Origin: Marchantia polymorpha subsp. ruderalis
Lineage: Eukaryota > Streptophyta > Marchantiopsida > Marchantiales > Marchantiaceae
Length of the DNA stretch: 64,000 bases
Assembly: GCA_037833965.1 (NCBI GenBank)
Contig: AP031354.1
Coordinates: 1,466,001-1,530,000, forward strand
Direction of reading: 5' to 3'
Numbering within the stretch: position 1 is the stretch's first letter; each line of letters opens with the position of its first letter. The notes beneath the pieces were generated by a model that worked only from the letters and a program-made list of their open reading frames with translations, ran no database searches and was not told the DNA's origin. Below, piece after piece: positions 32,870 to 45,000 of this stretch. Position numbers and translations under genes: made by a program.

Positions 32870-35840
32870 TCATGTTTACTTGATCATTATTCCAGTTTGC
32901 ATCCATACCTTCATTGTTTGCTATTTATTAACTGACCTGATGATCGAAGACGGAGTGGTTTATGTGGAAATAATCTCCATGACGTCATTGCCTCTATAAA
33001 TACTCCCACACGAGAAACAGGTTTTCGATTGCAAATCTGAAACAGTGGAATTTAGAATCAGCAGCAATGTTCCGGTTATTTGGGGATTACGAGATTTCCA
33101 GGAGATGGAATTTTCAAACATCCATTTTCCTCATGAGTCAAATGGGTGTGGACTTATGCTGGACCGATCTATTGGATTTCATGTTTTTGGCCAAATTTCA
33201 GGCTTTTAGTGAAATCAAAGCTAAAACAGCTGGAAGTAATGATGTGATGTAAAACTCTGCTGTGAATTCACAGTGTTTCAGTCTTAAATTAGTGCCAAAA
33301 CACCGTGGAAAACACACAGCGGGACCCAGGAAGGAAAGAACAACTGATGGTAATGCCTGGCAGCCAAGTACATCAGTAGAACAGCTCAGCTCAGCTGATG
33401 AATGGGAGGCTACTATGACCATCTTCCAACTCATGCTAGACGAAATTTGACCCAATTACCTGTCAAACTGTTTATTTTACCTCGAATAGATCCTAACACT
33501 CAGGTATGTTTGAAGGAGTGCAAAAGTGGGATCAAAGGGCGAGAGAAGAAAGAAGAAGGTCCAATACGGTGATACTATCAGGTGAAATTCCATTTGACTG
33601 CAGGGTCAATGGTTGATCGTAGAGGAGAAGCCCCAGTTCCCCAAATAAGCTAAATGTTGGGAAACTTTCGTTGTGCTGTGTATGAACATCTAGCTGAGAG
33701 CTGCCTCCTCACAATTGTGTGTAACCGTGCATGTAGCGGCTTTTTTTAGAACTGTGACGCTGGAGGAGAAAATTACGGGGAAAATGTCAGTCCTCATGGT
33801 GCCACAGCAGCTCTGAGCAGTCTGGAAGCACCTGTAATCAAGAAATTGCGCCTGTAATTTAACTTCAAATTGTCAAGATGAACAGTTGACTCCACAACGC
33901 TAGGGGCTGGAGACGAATGTAAAAAGCTCTCTGCCGGAGAAAACTCCATTCCACTAGGATTCAGGTTACTATGGTTCGAATGCAAGGTGCTTGGGATAAA
34001 AAGAGCCAGTTAAACTCGGATGTGTTTGGGGTTTAGTCCCTAGATCCAGCTTTTAACCTTTCAAGTCTCATGCCGGCTTAACCCCACTCTTCAAACGCTG
34101 TCACCCCTGCATCAAATAATCATAAGAATTTCTTGGGGAGCTTATCTTAGGGAGCCAAAATTTAGCTCTCTATGTTCTAAGTGGGTTTATAAAATTCATA
34201 ACCCCCTAGCCTGAGAGTAGAATACAAACCAGTGTGCAGTTTCTTCTCGAAAAGACATTGTGTATTCAATGAAATTTAACTTCTATAATCTTGTTTAATC
34301 TATAAAAAAAAGATGGTTTTCTCAACAAGAAGTCTTTTGGCTGATAAGGTCCGTAATGGACATCTACTTAATTACATCAAATCGTATGATTATGATGGTA
34401 ATAATAATATAATGCTATTCAAACTTCGTTGAGACTGATCAGTTTGTCTTTCATGAGTCGGTTTGCCTCCCCAAGATATCCATTTGATCCATGTTACAGT
34501 ACAGAAGAAAGTCCGCTCATTGAAGAGATATCAATTTTATTGAACTAGTGTCATTGCACTACGTGTATCAGTAAACCACCCATTTCTTCCACGTCTGTTT
34601 GTTAATTAGCTTCGAGAAACCTTTCCTGGCATGAACGGTCAGCTCCCCAAATTTTTTTCCTGTACCCGGAAATTTTCAACCCATTATGAATATATGATCT
34701 AGAGCTACTTCTTCATGATCAGACTTCTGTAGTGGACAGAAGAAACATAGATTCTTAGTAGCTTAGTGATACAACATTGCTGATGAGAATTAAGCACAGA
34801 TTTCATGTTACTTCAAGATACTACATCCGATAGCAATATGATAAAACAGACTTACAACAGGATTGACTGCTTGGATACTTGAATATACGCATGTTATTTG
34901 AATTCATAGACATGGTTTGCTTTTCTACAATGAATCTCATGTATTCTATGCGCAAATAATGTCAGTTCCTGCTACAAGGGCGACACACGGGTACAGTGTA
35001 ACGGAATTCCTGGAATTCAGGAACCAGTGAGGAATTTATTCGGATGTGGGCTTTACGTGTGCAGATGGGCATGGCGGTATGAACGTACAGCTGTATAAAC
35101 TGAACTCGATTGATCTACCGAGAGAGTGGGCATCCACTCCACAAAATTCGACATTGAACATTAACCAGATTGCTATCAGATCTTTTACTTTTCCATGTAT
35201 TTGTTCTGATGTGGAAGAACCAAGCTGCACAACTCTTCGTGTATATTCCTGTTTCGAAATTTTATGCAGGAAATAAAACTGAGTCTCACGAGCGATCTTT
35301 GCTAATGTTTTTGGATTAAGATTGAGGTTTTATCTGATTTAAATAGATTTAAATAGATTTTAACAATGCGCCATCACTGATCTGGAAAGGTGCAAGGACA
35401 TGCAAATATCGTTAGGCCATTATAATTCGGGGCTTCATAATTAAAATAATTGACTACAAACAAGATACAGAGATAAGAAAACCTATCTGATGAGAAGCAT
35501 GCTACATTGCATCCAGTTTGTTTTTCCCTCCGACAAACTTGTTCTACGGGGTCTATAACTTACGAACGGATATTATACGCACTATTTCCACGTTTTGATT
35601 ACACTTCCGCATGCTTTGCCCCATATTAATTTCACTTTGCCCGCCGCTGACTTTAGACCCGGAGCAATTTTCACAGTAACTTAAAGTTGATTTGTAGTCT
35701 CCTCTCGTATCACTGAATGGTGAAGCAATAATGGAAAGAGTCTTAGACCTTTGTCACGTATCGAATCTCTTAAGACCCAAGCATTTCCAAGAAACTCAAT
35801 TGGTAGTCATTCTAGCTTATATTGTGGCATCAAGTTCATA
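32870..35840. other. P450 A upstream region and intergenic
   Basis: 32940-33250 still matches 59900-60245, which marks the outer edge of the P450 segmental duplication. The remainder (33.3-35.8 kb) has no supported gene. Confidence 0.5.
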
Positions 35841-35849
35841 TCATTCATT

Positions 35850-36245
35850 TTCAAGGGATGCTGCGGATTGGCTACCAATCTATGCCAAACGACCCCCGAA
35901 TCCACACTGACCTTCAATATTGCTTTGGTGGGAAGTGGTTGAAATCTAGCCGGGTTAATATCCATGTTTGAAGGCTAAGAACTCTGACTTGGCGGTGGTA
36001 GTGGTCACTATTGATTATTGGTCTCGATGTCAAGGCCCAGCCCCATATTCGAGGCATCGATTACGATGTAGCTCATGTGGTTGCCAGGGCAACTCCAACC
36101 CCGGGTGCGCTTATGAGACAGTATTCCATCGTGTAGTATAGACGTGTCTTCTGGTTTCATGGCTCTGGTTGCCATGATGTGGATGATTGATCCACTTCGG
36201 GATTCTATATCTGCCATTTGCCGTTGTTTCGTTGATATGAAACAA
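35850..36245. repeat. Duplicated block S1, copy 2
   Basis: Second copy of the 26510-26960 block, same orientation. The fossil copia element starts shortly after it. Confidence 0.7.
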
Positions 36246-36377
36246 TGTTCAAAGGTCAGTTACACTTTCGAACTTCAGATGCTCATGAATTTGACTACTC
36301 CTTCAATGGATTTCTTTTAAGAGAAGGTTGACTGTTTAACTCTATTTACAGTGTAAATTGAGGATGTTATGAGGCTT

Positions 36378-36408
36378 GATTTACATTCTAACAGTTAGAA
36401 TGTAAATC
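36378..36408. repeat. Perfect 15-bp inverted repeat with a 1-nt centre
   Basis: 36378-36392 is the exact reverse complement of 36394-36408. It lies at the left side of the fossil copia region. Confidence 0.8.
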
Positions 36409-36539
36409 ACGTCTCCTAAAATCTGGCAAATGCCAAGTTTGCGAGAATTAAGGTAATTTTCGCAATTTTTTCTTCTCAATTATTGCATTTTTGGCATTCA
36501 CACTGTGACTTCGCTATTTTTCCTATGGTTAAATGAAGT

Positions 36540-38065
36540 ACTGTTGTTCTTCTCTTTTGAACACTTAGCAGACTTCTGATGATGAGATTGTTTAGCATAA
36601 TCATATTGTCACTTTGAGGATTATGAAGGATATACTATGCAATGCCCAGCTGGAAATGGTCCAAAATATCATTTATGCATGAAATAGCTAAATTTTGCTT
36701 AAAGCAAAAGTTTGTGAGAAAAATTTGTTAATCTGAAGAATGCTAGATAGCACGAAGAAATATCAACCTTAAAATTATGTTCATAAGATCTTTGCAAAAT
36801 TGCTCTGCATTTTGCCTATAAAAGGAGAAACAAGTTCTATAATATTTTCACATTTTGAGGTTGCACATCTTTCCGGTACTTTTTCTTCCAACCATGAGAT
36901 CATCATTTTATCCTTCAATTCTATTTTTGATGATCAAGAATCATGAAATTAGGCTTAAAAAAGTATATTTTTGCAACTATGTTTGAGGAAACTAGTAAGA
37001 AAACGCTTTTTCTTGCTAATAAAATAAAAAAGTAGAGAAAGAAAGTGCTGCAAAGGAGAAAAAGAAAGAGTTGGAAAGTTTTGACTCAGCCGGTAAAACA
37101 TTTCAGCTAAGTTTTCAGTGCAAGAAGAAGACCAGAAAAAACTCAGATGCTTGTTAGGCAAATCTCAAACTTTAGGAGCACAGAAAAATTTTAAGAAAGA
37201 GGGAAAAGGTAACCTGGAGTAAATTCCTCCATCAAAGGAGAAATTTATTCAGATAATGAAGAGAGTTACTTCATCAACATGAATTTCGACAAAAAGTATA
37301 TATATCTGAGATTTAATGGTTGGTGTTTAGACTCAACATATAGCTCTCGAATGAGTTATGAGAATGATATGTTTCAAGTACTAGCAAGATCCAAGGAGCT
37401 GTTGGATCTCATAACTTGTAGAGACTTGTGAGGCAAAAGTCTCTACAAGTTGCATAATGTTTTGTAACTTTCAAATAAGACAATAGTAAAGAACTCTTCA
37501 AGTACTAATTGGAAAGCAAAAACTATAAGCTTGAAAAATTTGAAGTTTTTGTTACAATGGTTGAATGAAATTCAACCATTTTAGTCTGAAAGGGTAAAAA
37601 ATATAGAAAAATTTGATCTGATATAATACTGGAGTATAAGGACATGAAGTTTGTTGCTATTTAAAAAGGAAAGGGGCTAATGTCACATGTGACAGCTAGT
37701 GATAGTCCTTCAAAAAATGGAGTTGTGGAAAGGTTATATAGAACTTTAGAATGAAAAGCCTTCAACATGCTCAGCTTGAGATGCAGTACAGTAGAACTGT
37801 GCACCTGTCAAGGTAGCTAACTATATCAAAATCGAAATCCCACGACGGCATTTAACAACATGACATCAGAAAAAGCCTGGAGTTTTAGAGAAGCCTGATC
37901 TTACCATGTTGAGGATGTACGGTGAACCAGCCTATGCTCATATCACAATGGAACAGAGGAGTAAACTTTGAAGTGTAAGAAGCTTATCTTCATTGGATGT
38001 GGTGAATATTTGAAGGAATATTTGCTTTACAATCCAGGAACTAATCAAACAGTTTGCTAGTATTT
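36540..38065 (+). mobile_element. Ty1/copia-type LTR retrotransposon fossil
   Basis: A decayed remnant. The clearest part (about 37.7-38.06 kb) shows the end of a copia integrase, recognisable from short peptides such as SDSPSKNGVVERLYRTL and LIFIGCGEY. The part to its left (36.5-37.6 kb) is AT-rich and may include an LTR and internal leader, with a TATA-like CCTATAAAAGG at about 36815. Protease, reverse transcriptase and RNase H are not seen. It carries many breaks and is an old, dead copy lying between blocks S1 and S2. Borders are approximate. Confidence 0.7.
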
Positions 38066-38370
38066 CACTTGCTTTACAATTCAAGAGCAACTTGCTGATG
38101 ATGTCTTGGTTGCTGGGAGGTCGCGAGAGGACACTTGAACAGAACATGACCATTCTTCCCCGCGATGTTTTCTCGTTTCCAACATTTATCGAACATTATG
38201 CTGGAGGCGACAAATGCATAAGTGGACGTCACATATCAGAGGACATCAGGTATTCGCCAAATTTATGTATCGACAGCGTACCATGTACCGAAACATGATC
38301 ACAGAGATTCCTGTGATCGTCATTCCACATTTCCTGGAGCTTTTCTCCTGAATGTAAAGAAACAGATTCT

Positions 38371-38430
38371 CAGAATACAAGTGTGTACCGAGAAAGGATG
38401 ACTTTCTCGGTACACTTCTCTTGTATTCTG
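38371..38430. repeat. Near-perfect inverted repeat, 13 + 11 bp stem
   Basis: Inner arms 38384-38396 with 38402-38414 and outer arms 38371-38381 with 38420-38430 pair exactly, separated by a small internal loop. Confidence 0.75.
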
Positions 38431-38614
38431 TACATCTTTTCTTTTGATGGCTAGATCTCGAACTGCTGGTATTCCTCCGGTCATCTCTCTTACTGAGAAT
38501 CCGCATTTTAAGTCTTTGTACGAGATTAATAGATCAAACAATCTAACAGTCTACTCATGATCGCAATATTTATTGCTCCTGCATATCCCGTGAGCTTTAC
38601 TATGTCTTGGATGT

Positions 38615-38800
38615 GTTCATCATGGGATCAGGAAGAACGGCGCGCTGCTTAAAAGCTTCCAACTTTCGATTGTCGTTATCAACAGTTCGGTAATCTTGTA
38701 CTTTAGTTGCAGCACCTTCTTGCAAGGTAGGACCAATCACCTAGCATCAAGCAAAACCAGTCATACCACCGTATTTTATTGCTCTCTTTTTGGAATCATA
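38615..38800. repeat. Duplicated block S2, copy 3
   Basis: Matches 27300-27480 in the same orientation. It lies just downstream (3') of the beta-galactosidase gene. Confidence 0.65.
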
Positions 38801-39033
38801 TACACACTGACATGTTCTGCTATGACATCAAACGGTAGGGGTTTTGCTTTGGATATACCAGCACATAATAATGAATCTCGATGATGAGGTCAGTCTGGGA
38901 TTTTGTCGGATCCATACACCTTCAGTGGTTTCAAAGGGAGTAGTGGCGATGGATAAGTCATCGTTTTCTTGAGTTTGAGATTTAATTTTCCCTCGGTGCA
39001 TAATTTAATCTCGCATGTGGAATAGTAGATGGC

Positions 39034-42000
39034 CTATATCATCGGAGTAGTTACTTCACAGGCAGCTTCTACTGCCAAACTCTTCGTTAATCCAGGACAA
39101 GGATCTTCTGCTTCAAAGCTCTTCCATGTCACGTTGACAGAGCACTGCTGCTTACCAACACACTCCTGTAGATAGAAATTACGGTTATCGTCAGAAATAT
39201 TTACTCAGTCCGATTAAAGAATACTATTTTTGATTTTGGTACAATCAAAGATAGCACGAGTGGACTTTGAATCTTCTTATGTACTGTTTAAAATTAATGC
39301 ATCTGCTGAGATTATTAGCAGAAAGCGCTGTATCCAAGTTAGTAATAATCAAGGGGCTTTGTATGATGAGATTGGTGCAAGTTCATTGACTGTCCTTCAA
39401 ACAGAGGGGTCCGTCCTTCCAGTCTTCATTTCATATTGGACAGCTCCAACTTAAAGTAGAGAACTAATGTTTAGCTGGGTGATACATGACACTATCTCGT
39501 GCACGTGTCTTAACTTGAAGTTTTTCTGTATAAAATTTCAGTCAATGTCGTAACTTGAAGTTCTTCTGTAAAAAATTTCAGTCAGTCGAACAGACATCTC
39601 GTATGACCGGGATAAACAAGAAAGAATTTATGGTATGCAAAACGTACCTTGACTAGAAGTTCGGTGGATTGTGAAGAATGGCAGATGCCTTCTTGAAATC
39701 TTCCACACGTGCCAGAAGGAGTTCCAAAACTGGCGAAACGTATTTCTGAAATAATATGTCCAGGAGAGCAATCAAGTTGGACTAGCGGATGGGAATTTAT
39801 GGTGTTGACGTTGCCTGATACGAACACTGGATGGGATTCCGAAACATACGCGCAGATTTTGTTCATAATCTGTGTTCCTAGGGAGACACCCGTGGGGTCA
39901 CCTCCTGTTTCTTCAAATATCACCAACAAATTACCTGTCGCCTTCAGCCATTCTCGTGGAACATGATACCTGAATGCTCATCAGCATCAGAAAGGCAGGG
40001 TGTAGTGAGTCTTCAAGTCCTGATCATTCTACTTATAAGACACTTCAAGCAATCCGAATTCACAAGTTTTGTGATTTCTTTCTTGGGTGCCTGAAGGAAG
40101 CAAGCAAGAAGAGTCCAAGAACAATCAATTGGAAGCTTTCAGAAGCGAAAAAATATTTCGGTACACCTACCAGCGTGCAATGTCCCCGCATCCCGTAGTG
40201 CACTTGTTATATTTGTAAGTCCCGCGATAATCGCATACATCTGAACAACCACCAACTGTGTCTAGAAATGGTGTTTGCTTCAGTGTCCAGTAACGACCGA
40301 TGCTGACGCCATTTATCCATGCTTGACCCTTTCCCATGGTCCCAAGATCCAGTGCTACGGGCCCATTCCCACTGGGAGCATCGATCGTCGTCTGCGAAAT
40401 TTTCATGTTAGAGCATACGCGTGATCTAACTGAAGGAGGAAGACAAGTATAGGATATGGTTTCAGAATCTTACTCTAAAAATTACTATAATCTTGAAGTA
40501 AGATTATACTATAGTTCCAACTTCAGAGCACCGACCAGGTATACTGTACTGCAAAGAACGTAAATTTCTAACAGAATTTGTTTCCAACGTGCTAACCAGT
40601 TTCCATGTAAGTTGAAAACCGTACGCAAACTGCATCACACCTTTCAGGTCTGCTCGTACCTTGTACCAGTGGAGGGGTTGATTGACTGGAAGAGAAGCTG
40701 CGGACTCCCATGTAACCTTTGTCATTCCCGCTTCCGTATAGAGTTTTAGCTCCTCCCCTTTCAGACCAATCTACACAAGGTTCAGATCGTTCTTGTTGAA
40801 AACCCGCGCAAGGCTGAATCCCATTTTCAGCTGCGCGAGGCAGCAGCAAAACGGCCCAAGAAACTACAACATTGAGGCCCCGAAAACCCACCACAGGTTA
40901 GATTCGTTCTTTCACCATGACCGGGCCACAACCGAACAAAACTGGGTGTGTAGCAGTGTCTGTTTCTACCTGATATTCCCACTCTTGGTTCGTGAGTTCT
41001 ACATCTCCGGTCGAGAGTCCAACGAGCTTGGCCTCAGATATTCCCGCGACCTCCTTTTCTAGATATGCTCCATAGTTCTGCAAAGAAGCATTTTCCTTGT
41101 CATGCATGCCTCACTGAAGGCATATAGAACGTCTGAATATTTGTGAAAGTGATCACATGCAAATTCATTGAACTATGAACATGGATGGGTGACATAACGG
41201 ACGGTTTTCTATAAAGCGAAAAATCTATTCACACAGGAAAGGAGTTAAGGCTATGAACGGTCTGGAAACCTAAGGGAACATTAGAAGCAAAGTAGCTCTA
41301 TGAACATGAGCTAACAGCAGAACGAGTAACTTTCAATCTTGCTTCAGTGTGTAGAAATATGATGTCTATGGTTCCAAGAGGGCCAGAATTTTCAACTGTG
41401 ATCACCAGAAGAGTATAGATCGAGATAAAAGAATTCTTGGCTAGAGTATGTCGAATGCCACACTTAATGGTCTCTAAAGCGGACGGTTAGGAAGTGAATG
41501 AGTGTCTAATTCTCTGAAAACTGAACGACGCGAAACAGATCTAGATCTTCAACAAGAAGATATCTGAAGCGCAAGCAATACAACCATGTTTTTCCATGAG
41601 GGACCATACAAACGTGGCGAGTCTGCATACGCTTGGAACATGTACCCCATCTTGTCCAATGCTGTTTGGAGCAATTCATAAGATGACATACATGTTCAGA
41701 ACTTATAGGTCGAACATGCAGAGCTATTACTTAAGGAGAGTCTGATTTTTCCATAACTGACATACCTGCAGTCCAAGTGTCATGGACAGCACAGAGATGG
41801 AATTCTGCCCCTTCTTTAAATTAATCTTTTGCTCCACCGTTTCCAAATCGAATTCATCTGGACTGCCTGAACATGTAATGGAAACATAAGACTCAACTTG
41901 GCTCGTTGTAAACATGTAACTTAAGGCAATATCGAATCCCAAACATTTGGAAGATTCCAATGTAGTGTACCTGCATAAACTCCATCTACGAAGATGTGAA

Positions 42001-45000
42001 CCGTGTCCTTCACGCCATCTAAATGGATACTTGCGCTAGTAGAAGAATCTGATGCGTCAACGCTGTAGGTCAAATATTCAACGAAGAAGACATTAGCCAA
42101 TTAGCATCAAAGGATTGGGTAGTGACAGTGGTTGATATAGTAGATTTTCTGGATTGCTGATCTGGCCTTTTAATTTGAAAGAATAAATTGAGAAAATCGA
42201 ACGGAGACTATTACGATGAAACTATTATACAAACGTTTATGGAAATTATATAATTCATCGTATGGGAATTGGCATACACGGTCGTAAGCCATAAGTAGTC
42301 TGTAGCGGCCCTCGTCATATTTAGCTGCTCTAGAAATCCCCCTGAATGAGTGATGGTGTCTCCCCACTTAGATGCTGGTTCTCGCCACGCCTCCCATGTC
42401 GAGGCGACAAAGAGACTTTCTTGTCCGTTTGATGCTGCAGTTTTTATTGTTTTCATCATCTTTATCGCTGTCTGACCAGCCACCTACATTGGTAATAAAA
42501 TTGCAAGTAGACAGGTCAAGTCGTTTTGAGCTACCATCTGAGAGTTTAAACTAAATCATAAACCCTTTCTTCTCTCTGAACTCTGTAAGGAGGTAGAATA
42601 TCTAACATGGATGAGGAAGAGAAACTGAATGAACCTGGATTCCAATTTTATGACACAAAATGGGACAGCTATCTTTGTGCTACACTCCACTTAGCAACAA
42701 ACTCGTCGCCTTAAAGGACAGTTGATGTAAGTTCGTGCTATATGGTACAGTGCATTTGACTATAAGAAGAAGTAAGGTGAAAGAGAAAACACATAGAAGA
42801 AGGTCCATCAACAGGGTAGCTTAACATTCCAGTGAGGACTAAACGGAAAGCGACAACCGCCCAGCAGTCTCTTTCCAGTCTGCATGCGGTTGAAACACTT
42901 GTGTGTAGAGACTTGCCTTAGCAGTGTTGAAAATGACATTTTTGCAATCGGGCAAAACGCTGACAGACCAGGCTGGCAAGTCGTAAGACCCTTCGTTGAA
43001 TTGCACGGTCTCAGAGGCATTATCACCCCAATTCACGAGAAATGCAGCACAAACTTCTGAGCTCGATACAAACTGGCCCAAAGAATTCCCATTTCCGTTC
43101 CCATAGACATGAACCTGGTCCATACATGTAGTGAAAGTTATTCTAGATAGATTTGTGAACTTCCGTTCGAAGTAAGTTGAAGATGTGGTCCACATCGGCT
43201 CAATAAAAGAGTTTGTTGAGTGTTCATATCACTTAGAAACACATTAGCAGATAAGTATTATTGGCTCTAGGAGCATTCTTGTTCAAACCTCTGATGTTGA
43301 GCCAAGACTCATAGTAAACGCATCTCCATCCACAGCAGCTAGAGCTGGTTCACATGCTTTAATGGCTGCATGGAGCTCTTTCAGATGGCTATACTTGGGT
43401 TCTCTTACTTGTCCTGTCCATTGCAATAATGACAGTAAGATCAAATCGAGATTGAGGCAAGAAAGATCGAAATTTCAGCAAACAAGTTTTGAGAAACCAG
43501 AATGGGAACCACAAGAATGAGATGAAAAATGAAGTTTCTGCAGTGCCAACGCAAAAAAATTTAAAAATTCAAAAATTCAAAAATTTAACAGGCTACGATA
43601 GACTTCAAACTGGAAAGTGATAGATAAGTCTCTACACCATATTCATCTAAAGGCGCGTCATAGTCGTAGCTGGTGGCAATCCTCTCCCCGGCAGTTCGTT
43701 CAAAATTGGTGCCTCCATGGTACTAAAATTTCATATCACAGCCACGAGTACATGCAAACATACAAAGAAACAAACATAAATGCTTTCGACGGGTAACTCA
43801 CTTCATATCCGATTTCTGCATACACAACAATCGGGCTTTTCCGATATTGTGAACAGAAGCTTTTTCAAAGGATCTGTTCAGAAGTTTTTTCTCTTCTTAG
43901 AATTTGAAGATAAAAAATACCTGTACAGTCTTTTGAAAGGGTTTACGCACCATATAGTAATTTTGGAAGCTGCCACCTTTGGCAAAAAATAGAGCCACTG
44001 CATAAGCAACGTCTTCTGCGGGTCGGTGAGGAGCCTTCTTACCCCAATTGTGAAACCTGTTGATAGACAGTTCTTCTTTTGAGCTATCTTCTGGCACTAA
44101 TTGAACATATCTTGGTCATCACATATATCTTCTGTCAAAACAAGCTAGCCATGACATGCCTAGCTAAGCTTCCTCATTGAAACCAGCTTTGCTTTTGTCC
44201 TTGACTTCTCAACCATTTGAGGTATTCAAAGACCACCTGGTGGTCTGGAGCAGCTGCTGAATGTTCGGTTTTCACAGCAGCTGGGTCTGCGACTATCACT
44301 ACTAACACTACATCAAAGAGACCTGCAGGGGAGACTTTATGCTATGTTCGACTCCTGATCGAAACAGAAAAGCACTTACCAGCCAGCCCAGTTTTCTGTC
44401 CACATTTTCGGTTTGCTGTAATCATTGGGACTGAACCAATCGCAGTAGAATCCATTACACGTGTTGATCTGTTGTTCGTAATATCATTTGAACAATCAGT
44501 GATCACCAGTTCCAGCTTCTAATTGATAAAAACTATACAGAGCGGGTTCTGTGGCTGATTTCTTTGCAAACTCTATATGCACTCTAACAGAATATCGACA
44601 CCCATGACATTTCTAGAGCAATGCAAGGTCTCAGTGATACGATGTAAGCGATTGAATTGGGTAAGCCCATTTGGTCTGGCCCTCTTTAAGTCTCAGTAGC
44701 GACTATATCCACAGAAAGTACTGATTCATATATACTTGACTACTGGATAAAGCATTCGCATAACATTCCTTTTAGAGTATGAGTTAACAAGCATCTAACT
44801 GCTCTATCTTCAGGTTCCAAGAAAAAATAGTACGGAGAAATCACGTGGACGAAAAGAATTTACAATGTTGGCAGGAGCATCATCTTGTTGACACATAATC
44901 CAAGGTACACCTGTATCAAGTCCCTCTGCCATCTTCGCCGCCCATGTTATATAGGCCATAGCGGAAGCTCCATATGCGCTATCAATGTTTCCATACTCGT

